Source of the DNA: Ignavibacteriales bacterium
Lineage (GTDB): Bacteria; Bacteroidota; Ignavibacteria; Ignavibacteriales; Melioribacteraceae
DNA: 64,000 bases
Assembly (NCBI GenBank): GCA_020635275.1
Contig: JACKAA010000002.1
Location: forward strand, 186,001-250,000
Reading direction: 5' to 3'
The notes under the pieces were generated by a model. It ran no database searches. It saw only the letters and a program-made list of their open reading frames with translations, and was not told the origin of the DNA. Shown in pieces: positions 42,582-50,940 of the stretch. How positions within the stretch are numbered: position 1 is the first letter of the stretch; every line of letters begins with the position of its first letter. The position numbers and the translations under genes were made by a program.

Positions 42582-44009
42582 ATGAACGAAAAAAACAGCT
42601 CACCCAACAATGAAGAATTCAGAGATCATTTAGCAACAGTTACGGAAGAAGGGAAAAGAATTTGGATTTATCCCAAAAAACCAAAAGGCAAATTTCACAG
42701 ATTTAGAGTAGTTGCAGCAATAATTTTACTTGCTGTGCTTTTCTTTGTTCCTTTTATTAAGGTAAATGGTCATCCATTTATGCTGTTGGATATTTTAAAT
42801 AGAAAATTTATTCTATTTGGTATTGCATTCGGACCGCATGATTTTCATTTATTTGTACTTTCAATAATTGGACTAATAATTTCTATTTTTCTTTTTACTG
42901 TTGTATATGGCAGAATTTTTTGCGGCTGGATTTGTCCTCAGACAATTTTTATGGAAATGGTTTTTAGAAAAGTTGAATATTTAATTGAAGGTGATGCAAA
43001 TAAACAAAGAGCTCTAAACAAAGCTCCATGGGATGCAGCAAAACTGTTTAAGAAAATTTCAAAACATATTATATTTTTCATACTTGCTTTTGCTATTGCA
43101 AACGCTTTGCTGGCTTGGGTAATTGGCGTTGACGCACTTGGTGAATTAATTAGCAAACCTATTCCAGAAGTGTTTGGAAGATTTATGGCAATGATGATTT
43201 TTACTGCCGTAACCTATTTTATGGGAGCTTATTTCCGAGAACAAGTATGTACAATGATTTGCCCTTATGGAAGACTTCAGGGTGTTATGCTTGATCCAGA
43301 TTCTATTGTTATTCATTATGATAATAAAAGAGGTGAGCCAAGAGGAAAAATCAGAAAAGATGTTGAGCAAAACAATGGTGATTGTATTGATTGCCATCTT
43401 TGTGTAGATGTTTGTCCGACCGGAATTGATATAAGAAACGGGACACAACTAGAATGTGTAAACTGTACCGCATGTATTGATGCCTGCGATGAAGTAATGA
43501 CAAAAGTTAAACGTCCAATTGGTTTAATACGATATGCATCAAAAAATGAAATTGAAACTGGGGTCAGAAAAGTATTTACACCTAAAGCAATTGGGTATAC
43601 AGTAGTGTTATTCTTATTGTTTAGCTTAATTGCATATTTACTAACTACCCGATCAGATTTTGAACTTTCAATAGTTAGAACTGCAGGACTTTTAGCACAA
43701 GAACAGCCCGATAATAAAATAAGCAACTTGTATGATGTAAAAATAATTAATAAAACTTTTAATACAGTGCCTACAACTTTAGAATTAAATAATATGAAAG
43801 GCGAAATTAAAGTTGTAGCAGGAGATTTAACTTTAAGACCGCAAGAAGTTTCTGAAGGTAAATTTTTTGTAATTCTGCCTCAAGATAAAGTAACTAAATT
43901 AAATACACCAATTGAAGTTGCAGTAAAAGCAAATGGAAAAACAATTGATGTAATAAAAACTTCTTTTTTGGGTAAGATTAAAGGAAGGAAATTAAATAGT
44001 GAAAATTAA
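42582..44009 (+). CDS. ccoG: cbb3 oxidase accessory protein CcoG
   Basis: A 475-residue inner-membrane iron-sulfur protein that handles copper during cbb3 assembly. It shows FCGWICPQTIFMEMVFRKVE in the membrane domain, CTMICPYGRLQG, and the two ferredoxin-like clusters CIDCHLCVDVCPTGIDIR and CVNCTACIDACDEVM. The C-terminal 120 residues after the last membrane helix form an Ig-like domain. ccoH overlaps its 3' end by 11 bases. Only the accessory function is inferred; the fold assignment is firm. Confidence 0.95.
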   Translation: MNEKNSSPNNEEFRDHLATVTEEGKRIWIYPKKPKGKFHRFRVVAAIILLAVLFFVPFIKVNGHPFMLLDILNRKFILFGIAFGPHDFHLFVLSIIGLIISIFLFTVVYGRIFCGWICPQTIFMEMVFRKVEYLIEGDANKQRALNKAPWDAAKLFKKISKHIIFFILAFAIANALLAWVIGVDALGELISKPIPEVFGRFMAMMIFTAVTYFMGAYFREQVCTMICPYGRLQGVMLDPDSIVIHYDNKRGEPRGKIRKDVEQNNGDCIDCHLCVDVCPTGIDIRNGTQLECVNCTACIDACDEVMTKVKRPIGLIRYASKNEIETGVRKVFTPKAIGYTVVLFLLFSLIAYLLTTRSDFELSIVRTAGLLAQEQPDNKISNLYDVKIINKTFNTVPTTLELNNMKGEIKVVAGDLTLRPQEVSEGKFFVILPQDKVTKLNTPIEVAVKANGKTIDVIKTSFLGKIKGRKLNSEN

Positions 44010-44442
44010 TTGGGGTGTTGGAATAACTATTTCAATAATAATATTTACCTTAATAACTTTCTGGTTTGTTTATTTTGCATTTAATCAGGATGTAAATTTA
44101 GTTAGAGATGATTATTATGAAGCTGAAACTAAATATAATGATAGAATGGAAACAATAAAGAGAACTAATGCTCTTTCAGAAAACTTGAATATAAGAATTG
44201 TTTCCAAAAATATTGAACTTAGATTTCCTTCAAACTTAATTGATAAAACAATAACCGGTAACATTATTCTTTACAGACCTTCAGATAGAAAATTAGATAT
44301 AAACATTCCAATAAAAGTTGAAGATTCTAATTTACAGCTTATTGGCACACAAAATTTAATAAGCGGTATGTGGAAAATTCAAGTTGATTGGAACGTTGAT
44401 AATTTATCATACTTTAATGAAAAAATATTAATGGTGCAATAA
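43999..44442 (+). CDS. ccoH: FixH/CcoH family protein
   Basis: A 147-residue membrane protein with one N-terminal helix (residues about 8-28) and the family motif FNQDVNLVRDDYYEAETKYN just after it, followed by a periplasmic beta-rich domain. CcoH associates with the oxidase and its assembly intermediates. The start is GTG, overlapping the end of ccoG by 11 bases, so the two are coupled. The TauE/SafE-type gene starts two bases after its stop. Confidence 0.9.
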   Translation: MKINWGVGITISIIIFTLITFWFVYFAFNQDVNLVRDDYYEAETKYNDRMETIKRTNALSENLNIRIVSKNIELRFPSNLIDKTITGNIILYRPSDRKLDINIPIKVEDSNLQLIGTQNLISGMWKIQVDWNVDNLSYFNEKILMVQ

Positions 44443-44443
44443 A

Positions 44444-45184
44444 ATGGACGTATCAATTTGGGGTGGATTTGTTATTGGTTTTTTGGGAAGTTTTCATTGT
44501 GTTGGAATGTGTGGCCCAATTGCTTTGGCTCTTCCGATTGGAAAAGGTTCAAACTTTCAATTAGTTTTAAGCAGAATTTTATATAATCTGGGAAGAGTTG
44601 TTACTTATGCTTTTTTTGGTGCAATTTTCGGTTTATTTGGAAAAGGGATTGCGTTAGCTGGTCTTCAGCGTTATGCTTCAATTGCACTTGGTGTTTCAAT
44701 ACTTGTTTATTATCTCATTCCAAGTAAGTATAAAGGGAAATTATCAATTACTAAACCTTATCAAGTTTTAAGTGGTTTTGTAAAAAAATCATTTAAAAAA
44801 TTAACCAAAAGCGGTTCACCACAATCATTATTCATTTTTGGTATTATTAATGGATTTCTGCCTTGTGGATTTGTCTATGTGGCTTTAGCTGGCGCAATAA
44901 CAACTGGAGATTTTATTTCCGGTGCTGCTTTTATGGCATTATTTGGATTGGGAACTGTTCCGATTATGTTTGCTACTTCTTTAGTAGGTAAATTTGTTAG
45001 CGGCGGTTTAAGAACCAGAATAAATAAACTAATTCCGGTTTTTGCTATTATTCTAGCAATTATATTTATTTTACGTGGATTGAGCCTAGGAATACCATTT
45101 TTAAGTCCACCAGAGAAAAAATTACACGTACCTGCTACTACCGAAGTTGTTGAAGAAAATTGCTGTTCTGAAGGTACGATATAG
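44444..45184 (+). CDS. TauE/SafE-like (DsbD_2-type) membrane protein
   Basis: A 246-residue polytopic membrane protein with six or seven helices. GFLGSFHCVGMCGPIALALP at the N-terminus and NGFLPCGFVYVAL in the middle are the paired cysteine motifs of the DsbD_2/UreH-like group, which is regularly found next to ccoGH in this phylum. A role in copper or thiol handling for cbb3 maturation is plausible, although the sulfite exporter label is often used. It ends with a short cytoplasmic tail containing CC. It is the last gene of the oxidase locus. Confidence 0.85.
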   Translation: MDVSIWGGFVIGFLGSFHCVGMCGPIALALPIGKGSNFQLVLSRILYNLGRVVTYAFFGAIFGLFGKGIALAGLQRYASIALGVSILVYYLIPSKYKGKLSITKPYQVLSGFVKKSFKKLTKSGSPQSLFIFGIINGFLPCGFVYVALAGAITTGDFISGAAFMALFGLGTVPIMFATSLVGKFVSGGLRTRINKLIPVFAIILAIIFILRGLSLGIPFLSPPEKKLHVPATTEVVEENCCSEGTI

Positions 45185-45186
45185 GA

Positions 45187-45606
45187 TTATTTTTTATCAA
45201 AATAGTCAATAAGCTTATCTACTAGTTTAATAATTTTCTTTTTCTTAATAAAATTATCTATATCAATTGTAGTCACCCATTTTCTCTGTCTATTGTTTTC
45301 TTCCCAAGTATCATAAATATTTTCTACTTCAAGTGCAAAAACATCAACACTGCATTTGCTTCCCCACTTTTTATAAGTATAGTTGCCTATTTTATGTTTA
45401 GATATTTTTCCACTAATTCCAGCTTCTTCTTTTGCTTCTTTAAGAGCTGATTCTTGAGGAGTCAAATCTTTGTCAATAATTCCTTTGGGAATAGTCCAGT
45501 TTTTTCCTTTTCTTGTTGTAATAATTAACACTTCAAAATTATCACCTTCTTTTCTGAAAGGAATAACTGCAGATTGATTATACCAATATTTTGGTTTTGA
45601 TTTCAA
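45187..45606 (-). CDS. Nudix hydrolase, diphosphoinositol/diadenosine polyphosphate type
   Basis: A 139-residue Nudix enzyme. The box reads PKGIIDKDLTPQESALKEA then KEEAGISG, close to the consensus GX5EX7REUXEEXGU but with leucine where the first glutamate usually is, as in some DIPP-type members. An AVIPFRKEG-like N-terminus and a W-rich recognition region fit the same branch. It would hydrolyse a nucleoside or inositol polyphosphate; the substrate is inferred. The start is TTG, as no ATG is available. It is convergent with the TauE/SafE-type gene. Confidence 0.87.
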   Translation of the reverse strand: MKSKPKYWYNQSAVIPFRKEGDNFEVLIITTRKGKNWTIPKGIIDKDLTPQESALKEAKEEAGISGKISKHKIGNYTYKKWGSKCSVDVFALEVENIYDTWEENNRQRKWVTTIDIDNFIKKKKIIKLVDKLIDYFDKK

Positions 45607-45732
45607 AATTGTCTCTGTAAGTGAATACTACTTAGTAACTCTATTTTTAATAGTATTTTATATATTATGAATATAAAATTTTGATTTTACTAAATTAATA
45701 AGATTATATTTTTTTTACATGCTAGAAAATAA

Positions 45733-46320
45733 ATGAATATTTCTGAAATTGAAAATCACGTTAGGAATTATTATTATAAAAATAATCCAAAGGAAAATGT
45801 TTATCACAACATTGACCATGTGATTGAAGTAGTTGAAATGGTCAAAGTAATTTCTTCTGAATCAAAAATTTCAGAAAAGGAAATCAATCAATTATTAGTT
45901 GCCGCTTGGTTACATGATATTGGTCATATTAAGATTTGGGATGATCATGAAGAATTAAGCGCAAAATATGCTGAACAATATATGCATACTTGCCATTGTA
46001 ATGAAAAGGATATTAAAACTGTAGTTGGATGTATACTTGCTACAAAAATTCCTCATAATCCTAAAAACATTCTTGAAGAAATAATTTGCGATGCAGATGT
46101 TAGTCATATTGGTTCAGAAGACTTTTTTGAAAAAAGTATATTATTAAAAAATGAAATGGAATTTAGAAAGAATAAAAAATATCTTGAAAAAGATTGGTTA
46201 AAAAAGAATTTAGATTTTTTGAATGAAACTTTTTTCTTTACTGAATTTTGTAAAAAAGAATTTAATCATCAAAGAGATGTAAATATTATAAAATTTCAAA
46301 AATATCTTAATCAACTATAA
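45733..46320 (+). CDS. HD-domain metal-dependent phosphohydrolase
   Basis: A 195-residue HD-superfamily protein. NIDHVIEVVEMV near the N-terminus, the HD motif AAWLHDIGHI, a histidine around HEELS, and the later DADVSHIG aspartate give the metal-site residues in order. Such proteins hydrolyse phosphate esters, often of nucleotides; the substrate is unknown. It is the first gene of a plus-strand group with sixA-like and ppk1 genes, which could point to phosphate metabolism. Confidence 0.85.
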   Translation: MNISEIENHVRNYYYKNNPKENVYHNIDHVIEVVEMVKVISSESKISEKEINQLLVAAWLHDIGHIKIWDDHEELSAKYAEQYMHTCHCNEKDIKTVVGCILATKIPHNPKNILEEIICDADVSHIGSEDFFEKSILLKNEMEFRKNKKYLEKDWLKKNLDFLNETFFFTEFCKKEFNHQRDVNIIKFQKYLNQL

Positions 46321-46341
46321 TAAAGAAAGATCTTAATAATA

Positions 46342-46851
46342 TTGAAAACTTTATATCTTATTAGACATGCAAAATCAAGTTGGGATTTTCCAAATTTGTC
46401 TGATTTTGAAAGACCTTTAAACGAACGTGGTCAGAGAGATGCACCTTTTATGGGTAAATTATTAAGTGAAAGAATTAAATCACCTCAAATAATTTATTCA
46501 AGTCCGGCAAAACGAGCAATTACAACAGCTGAAATAATTGCTGAATTTTTAGGATATGATGTTAACAGTATAATTAAAAATGAAAACATTTATGAGGCAG
46601 CTGTTTCTGATTTGATGCGGATTATCAATAATAATTCAGATGAATATTCCAGTTTAATGTTATTTGGACATAATCCCGGATTTACACTTATTTCAAATTA
46701 TTTGGCAGATAAGAAAATTACAAATTTGCCAACATGTGGATTTGTACAAATTGATTTTAACTTAAACTCTTGGAATAATATTGAAGGAAGTTCTGGAAAT
46801 TTAATGCACTTTGAATATCCTAAAAAATATATAAATGAAGAAAAAGATTAA
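46342..46851 (+). CDS. SixA-type histidine phosphatase
   Basis: A 169-residue phosphatase of the histidine phosphatase superfamily. The RHG-type motif is LIRHAKSSWDFP with the catalytic histidine, then ERPLNERGQRDA, SSPAKRAITTAEII and FGHNPGF with the second histidine. SixA dephosphorylates histidine phosphotransfer proteins in E. coli; here the substrate is unknown. The start is TTG. The ppk1 gene overlaps its end by 17 bases, so the two are coupled. Confidence 0.9.
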   Translation: MKTLYLIRHAKSSWDFPNLSDFERPLNERGQRDAPFMGKLLSERIKSPQIIYSSPAKRAITTAEIIAEFLGYDVNSIIKNENIYEAAVSDLMRIINNNSDEYSSLMLFGHNPGFTLISNYLADKKITNLPTCGFVQIDFNLNSWNNIEGSSGNLMHFEYPKKYINEEKD

Positions 46852-48910
46852 AAATAGAGATTTAAGCTGGCTGTCGTTTAATTATAGAGTTCTGCAAGAA
46901 GCAAAAGATCCTAATGTTCCCCTTTTTGAACGTATTAAATTTTTAGCCATATACTCTTCTAACTTAGATGAATTTTTTAGAGTAAGGGTTGCTGGATTAC
47001 GCAGTATATTAAATGTTGGTAAAAAAACTCAGCAGGAACTAAATATTGAACCAGTAAAAATTCTAAGTGAAATTTCAAAGATTGTAAATAAGCATCAAGT
47101 AGAATTAAGACAAATTTTTAAAACACAAATTATTCCGGAACTAAGTAAAAATAATATAAATCTAATAGATGATTCAAAAGTTACAGCTAAGCAAAAACTA
47201 TTTATAAAAAGATATTTTGAAGAAAGAGTTGTACCGCAAATTCAACCTATACTTTTGGTTAAAAATAGAATTGTTCCATTCCTAAGAAACAGAAGACTTT
47301 ATTTAGCAGTTAAATTAAAATCACTGGAATCAAAAGCAAAAAAAAGAATACAATTTAAATATGCAATTGTAGAAATTCCCAGCAACCATTTACCAAGATT
47401 TGTTGAACTTCCAAGCGATGATAATTCAACTTACATAATTTTTCTTGATGATATAATAAGAATAAATTTGAGCTCAATATTTCAAGGGTATAAGGTAATT
47501 GAATCATATTCAATAAAGCTTACCAGAGATGCTGAATTATACATTGATGATGAATACAGCGGAAACCTTGTTGAAAAAATTAAACGAAGTTTGATTAAAA
47601 GAAGTATAGGAGCTCCTTCAAGATTTCTTTATGATCCGCAAATACCAAGTGAGTTTTTAAAAATTTTGACTGAATCATTTAAAATAAATAAGAATGATTT
47701 AGCCCCTAGAGGAAAATATCTAAGCTTTAGTGACTTTTTTACATTTCCGTATAAACAAAATGTTAATTTGTTTAATAGTCCACTCCCGCCTTTAAGACAT
47801 GCTGGACTTGATAAAAACCCAATCCTATTTGATGCGATAGCAAAAAAAGATTTCATTTTATACTTCCCATATCAAACGTTTGATTATGTTCTGCAGTTTC
47901 TTGATCAAGCGGCAGATGATCCAAAAGTGACTTCAATATATTTAACATTATATAGAGTTGCAAAGGAATCTGAAGTTATCAATACTCTTGTAAAAGCTGT
48001 TTTGCGTAAAAAGAAAGTAATTGTTTTTGTTGAATTGAAAGCAAGATTTGATGAAGAATCAAATTTATATTGGGCTGAAGAAATGAAGCAGCAAGGTATT
48101 GAGGTTTTATATAGTTTCCCAGGCTTAAAAGTTCATTCAAAACTTGCAATGGTAAATAGAATTGAAGAGAATGAGGAAAAGAGCTACTGTTATTTAGGTA
48201 CTGGAAATTTTAATGAAAAAACGGCTCAACTTTATTCTGATTTAGGTTATTTTACAACTAACACAAAAGTAACAGAAGAAGTGAAAGAAGTATTTAAATA
48301 TTTATCGGATAATAAGACTCATCCAAAATTTAAAAAGCTGCTGGTTTCCCGCTTCAATATGAGAAAAGAATTTGTAAAACTAATTGATAATGAAATTGAG
48401 TTAGCGAAAAAGGGAAAAGATGCTCGCATTATTTTAAAGATGAACAGTTTAGAAGATACAAAAATGATAATTAAACTTTATGAGGCAAGCAATGCAGGTG
48501 TTAAAATTGATTTAATTATAAGAGGAATTTGTTGTTTAATACCTGGAATCAGCAATTTTAGTAAGAATATTAATATTATTAGTATAGTTGATAGATATTT
48601 AGAGCATTCAAGAATTTTTATTTTTAATAATAATGGAAATCCAAAAATATATACTGGTTCTGCTGATTGGATGAAGCGAAATTTAAGTAGAAGAATAGAA
48701 GTTATTTTTCCGATTGAAGATGAAGAAATTAAAAAAGAAATATTGGATTTAATTGATCTTCAGCTAAATGATAATGTAAAAGCAAGAATAATTGATAAAC
48801 TTGATAAAAATGAATATAAAAAAGATAGAATAATAAGCTTGAACCAATCTCAATTAAGCACACATAAATATTTAAAAAATAAACACTCCGCAGACAGCAT
48901 TTTATATTAA
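46835..48910 (+). CDS. ppk1: Polyphosphate kinase 1
   Basis: PPK1 makes polyphosphate from ATP at the membrane or in granules. The 691-residue protein has the N-terminal RDLSWLSFNYRVL signature, SSNLDEFFRVRVAGLR, the autophosphorylated histidine in LKVHSKLAM (residue 434) and the second in LEHSRIFIF (residue 591). These fall within one residue of the E. coli enzyme positions 435 and 592. YLGTGNFNEKTAQLYSD completes the HKD-type site. It overlaps the SixA-like gene. PPK2 and a Na/Pi symporter are encoded elsewhere in the window. Confidence 0.97.
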   Translation: MKKKIKNRDLSWLSFNYRVLQEAKDPNVPLFERIKFLAIYSSNLDEFFRVRVAGLRSILNVGKKTQQELNIEPVKILSEISKIVNKHQVELRQIFKTQIIPELSKNNINLIDDSKVTAKQKLFIKRYFEERVVPQIQPILLVKNRIVPFLRNRRLYLAVKLKSLESKAKKRIQFKYAIVEIPSNHLPRFVELPSDDNSTYIIFLDDIIRINLSSIFQGYKVIESYSIKLTRDAELYIDDEYSGNLVEKIKRSLIKRSIGAPSRFLYDPQIPSEFLKILTESFKINKNDLAPRGKYLSFSDFFTFPYKQNVNLFNSPLPPLRHAGLDKNPILFDAIAKKDFILYFPYQTFDYVLQFLDQAADDPKVTSIYLTLYRVAKESEVINTLVKAVLRKKKVIVFVELKARFDEESNLYWAEEMKQQGIEVLYSFPGLKVHSKLAMVNRIEENEEKSYCYLGTGNFNEKTAQLYSDLGYFTTNTKVTEEVKEVFKYLSDNKTHPKFKKLLVSRFNMRKEFVKLIDNEIELAKKGKDARIILKMNSLEDTKMIIKLYEASNAGVKIDLIIRGICCLIPGISNFSKNINIISIVDRYLEHSRIFIFNNNGNPKIYTGSADWMKRNLSRRIEVIFPIEDEEIKKEILDLIDLQLNDNVKARIIDKLDKNEYKKDRIISLNQSQLSTHKYLKNKHSADSILY

Positions 48911-48995
48911 GATAACTGAACTGCTTTTACTTTTTTGTAATCTATATATCATTTACTAAATTAATTCTGCAAAATCAAAAGTTAAGCAAATTATA

Positions 48996-49808
48996 ATGAC
49001 TGAAAGTTTTTTAGTTATATTTTTCCTAGGTCTTTTCGCAGGCTTTTTTTTCTCAGTTCCAATTGCTGGACCAATAAGTATATTAATTACATCTAGCGCG
49101 TTAAAGGGAAATTCAAGGTATTGTATTAGAACTTCTCTTGGAGGAGCAATTATTGAAACTGTTTACGTTTTTATTGCCATATATGGATTAACTTCACTTT
49201 ACTCGTATTATCAAAAAGTCATACCAATTATTTTAATTATTGGTTCAATATTTCTTTTGTTTGTCGCTTTTAAGATTATAAAAACAAAAATAAAATTGGA
49301 ACAATTAAGTAATGAGCCTTCTCTAAAAAGTAAATACAAATCACCAACGGGCGGCTTTAGAACCGGCATTATCTTAAATTTATCGAACCCGTCACTATTT
49401 TTAGGCTGGTTTACTTCCTCATTTTTATTGCTATCTTTTGCGTCATCCGTCGGATTAAACACCGGCGGTTTAGATTTGCTAATGTATGATAACGTTACTT
49501 CAATTGAAGAAATAACCGGAAATAAAATTGAATCCTTAGACGAGTTTGAATTTCTTCAAAATGAAAATTCAGAAACTGCAAATAAGGAATCGCTCTCTTC
49601 GTTTATCTTAAGTATGACTTATGCAGTTATGGTTGGTATAGGAAGTTTTATTTGGTTTTATCTCTTAACAAAATTTTTAATTAAACACAGAGATAAGCTA
49701 AATATAGATTTGTTAAATGGTTTGATAAAAATCCTTGGAATATTCCTATTTGGAATAGGCTTTTATTTGATTTATGAAGGAATGTACAGTATATTTTCAT
49801 TTTATTAA
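48996..49808 (+). CDS. LysE-family transporter
   Basis: A 270-residue inner-membrane protein with six membrane helices. The start GLFAGFFFSVPIAGPISILI and SNPSLFLGW-type central motif (ILNLSNPSLFLGWF) match the LysE/RhtB exporter family, which pumps out amino acids or their analogues. A hydrophilic insert of about 45 residues (after residue 155, with NKIESLDEFEFLQNENSE) lies between helices 4 and 5 and is longer than usual. The substrate is unknown. It is convergent with a methyltransferase gene. Confidence 0.82.
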   Translation: MTESFLVIFFLGLFAGFFFSVPIAGPISILITSSALKGNSRYCIRTSLGGAIIETVYVFIAIYGLTSLYSYYQKVIPIILIIGSIFLLFVAFKIIKTKIKLEQLSNEPSLKSKYKSPTGGFRTGIILNLSNPSLFLGWFTSSFLLLSFASSVGLNTGGLDLLMYDNVTSIEEITGNKIESLDEFEFLQNENSETANKESLSSFILSMTYAVMVGIGSFIWFYLLTKFLIKHRDKLNIDLLNGLIKILGIFLFGIGFYLIYEGMYSIFSFY

Positions 49809-49897
49809 AAGTTTAAATGAATTTACTTATTAATAAAAATATAGAGCATACCAAGCTTTAAAAATTAAAAACCTTTAATATTATTAATATAATTAAA

Positions 49898-50575
49898 TTA
49901 GTTCGTTTTTTTTGCCATTATGTAAAAATTTGTTTTCAAAGGACGTGGTAATTTATCTGGATTAATGATCTTTATTAATGTTAATCCAAAATTTCCAAGA
50001 AAACTTTTAATCTTGAATTTAAAAAAATCAGTGACAATTGGAACATCATAAAATTCAACTTCAAAATTATGTTTATTAAATCTTTTTTGAATTTGCCAAT
50101 AGTTATGTAAAGAGCAATGATCTTGACGCCATGAGGTAAAACTCTTCCATCTAATTGTTTCAAATATTGTATTGGTCCATTTGTTTGGAGTTTGAAGTAA
50201 ATAAAAGCCGCCATTTTTTAAAACTCTATTAACTTCACTTAAGTGTTTATCAGAATCGGGGATATGTTCAAAAACGTCAAAACTTATTACACAATCGAAT
50301 TTTGAATCAGAAAACTTCATATTATCGCCAGACATTTGTTCAACTGGTAATTTTCCATATAATTCAAAACTTCTATCAATATATTCTTGGCGTAATTCTA
50401 TTCCACTTACATTATATCCTTCTTCAACTAATTTTGATAGTAATCTACCTTTTCCACTGCCAATTTCCAGTATTTCAATTTGCTTTGTAAATTGTTTAAT
50501 TTTCTTTAAAAAATCAAAATTACTGTCAAAATTGCCAAAATCATCTCTTTTTCTAAAAGCTTTTTGCTTACTCAT
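49898..50575 (-). CDS. Class I SAM-dependent methyltransferase
   Basis: A 225-residue methyltransferase. Motif I is ILEIGSGKGRLLSKLVEEG, the acidic ribose ligand is in VSGIELRQEYIDRS, and FDCVISFDVFEHIPDSDKH is the motif IV area, followed by a late HCSLHNYW segment. It belongs to the Methyltransf_11-like group, perhaps acting on a quinone or glycan precursor. A frame continues upstream to 50755, but AAGGAG with ideal spacing precedes ATG 50575, and the extension resembles non-coding AT-rich DNA, so I start there. A TTGTGA-N6-TCACAA palindrome lies 46 bases upstream. Confidence 0.88.
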   Translation of the reverse strand: MSKQKAFRKRDDFGNFDSNFDFLKKIKQFTKQIEILEIGSGKGRLLSKLVEEGYNVSGIELRQEYIDRSFELYGKLPVEQMSGDNMKFSDSKFDCVISFDVFEHIPDSDKHLSEVNRVLKNGGFYLLQTPNKWTNTIFETIRWKSFTSWRQDHCSLHNYWQIQKRFNKHNFEVEFYDVPIVTDFFKFKIKSFLGNFGLTLIKIINPDKLPRPLKTNFYIMAKKTN

Positions 50576-50620
50576 GTAAACTCCTTGAGTGTCAAGTTTT
50601 AATTTCTTACAAAAAAAATA

Positions 50621-50642
50621 CATTGTGATAATAATCACAATG
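50621..50642. promoter_or_regulatory. CRP/FNR/HcpR-type operator palindrome
   Basis: CATTGTGAT-aata-ATCACAATG is perfect over nine bases per arm and contains TTGTGA-N6-TCACAA, the consensus of CRP-fold regulators including HcpR. It is 46 bases upstream of the methyltransferase ATG. Confidence 0.55.
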
Positions 50643-50727
50643 CAAAATACATAAAAATCTAAAAAATTTGTTTTTATTGAATATTTTCGAAAAAAAAAAA
50701 TCATTTTAAAACAATTATTTTCCCAAT

Positions 50728-50743
50728 TGTGATATATATCACC
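50728..50743. promoter_or_regulatory. Second CRP/FNR-type operator, one base from consensus
   Basis: TGTGA-TATATA-TCACC matches TGTGA-N6-TCACA with one change. Its centre is about 104 bases from that of the 50621-50642 palindrome and about 205 bases before the BACON-domain gene. Confidence 0.4.
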
Positions 50744-50940
50744 AAGGAAAAACAATAGTTATAGTAATATGCCTTGTTATTTTACAATATGTTTTATTTA
50801 TTTGGAGGCATAATCAGAATAATAGTTTAATTTAAACTTTGATCGTTTTTGAGCTTAAATAAAATAATATAAATTTTTATAATCTCAATATACTTTTCAT
50901 TCTACCTAAAATTTTTTAATCAATAAATCAAAGGGGTATT

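Larger units (their letters stand above)
50576..50940. other. 365-bp divergent intergenic region with regulatory palindromes
   Basis: No gene is supported here. It holds the two CRP/FNR-type palindromes at 50621-50642 and 50728-50743 and very AT-rich DNA otherwise. It serves as the promoter region of the methyltransferase (minus) and the BACON-domain protein (plus). The plus-strand ribosome-binding site AAAGGGG is at about 50930. Confidence 0.7.

Noticed and set aside
50576..50755. N-terminal extension of the methyltransferase reading frame up to 50755
   Set aside because: The extension is low-complexity and AT-rich, has no good start signal, and a perfect AAGGAG lies before ATG 50575.
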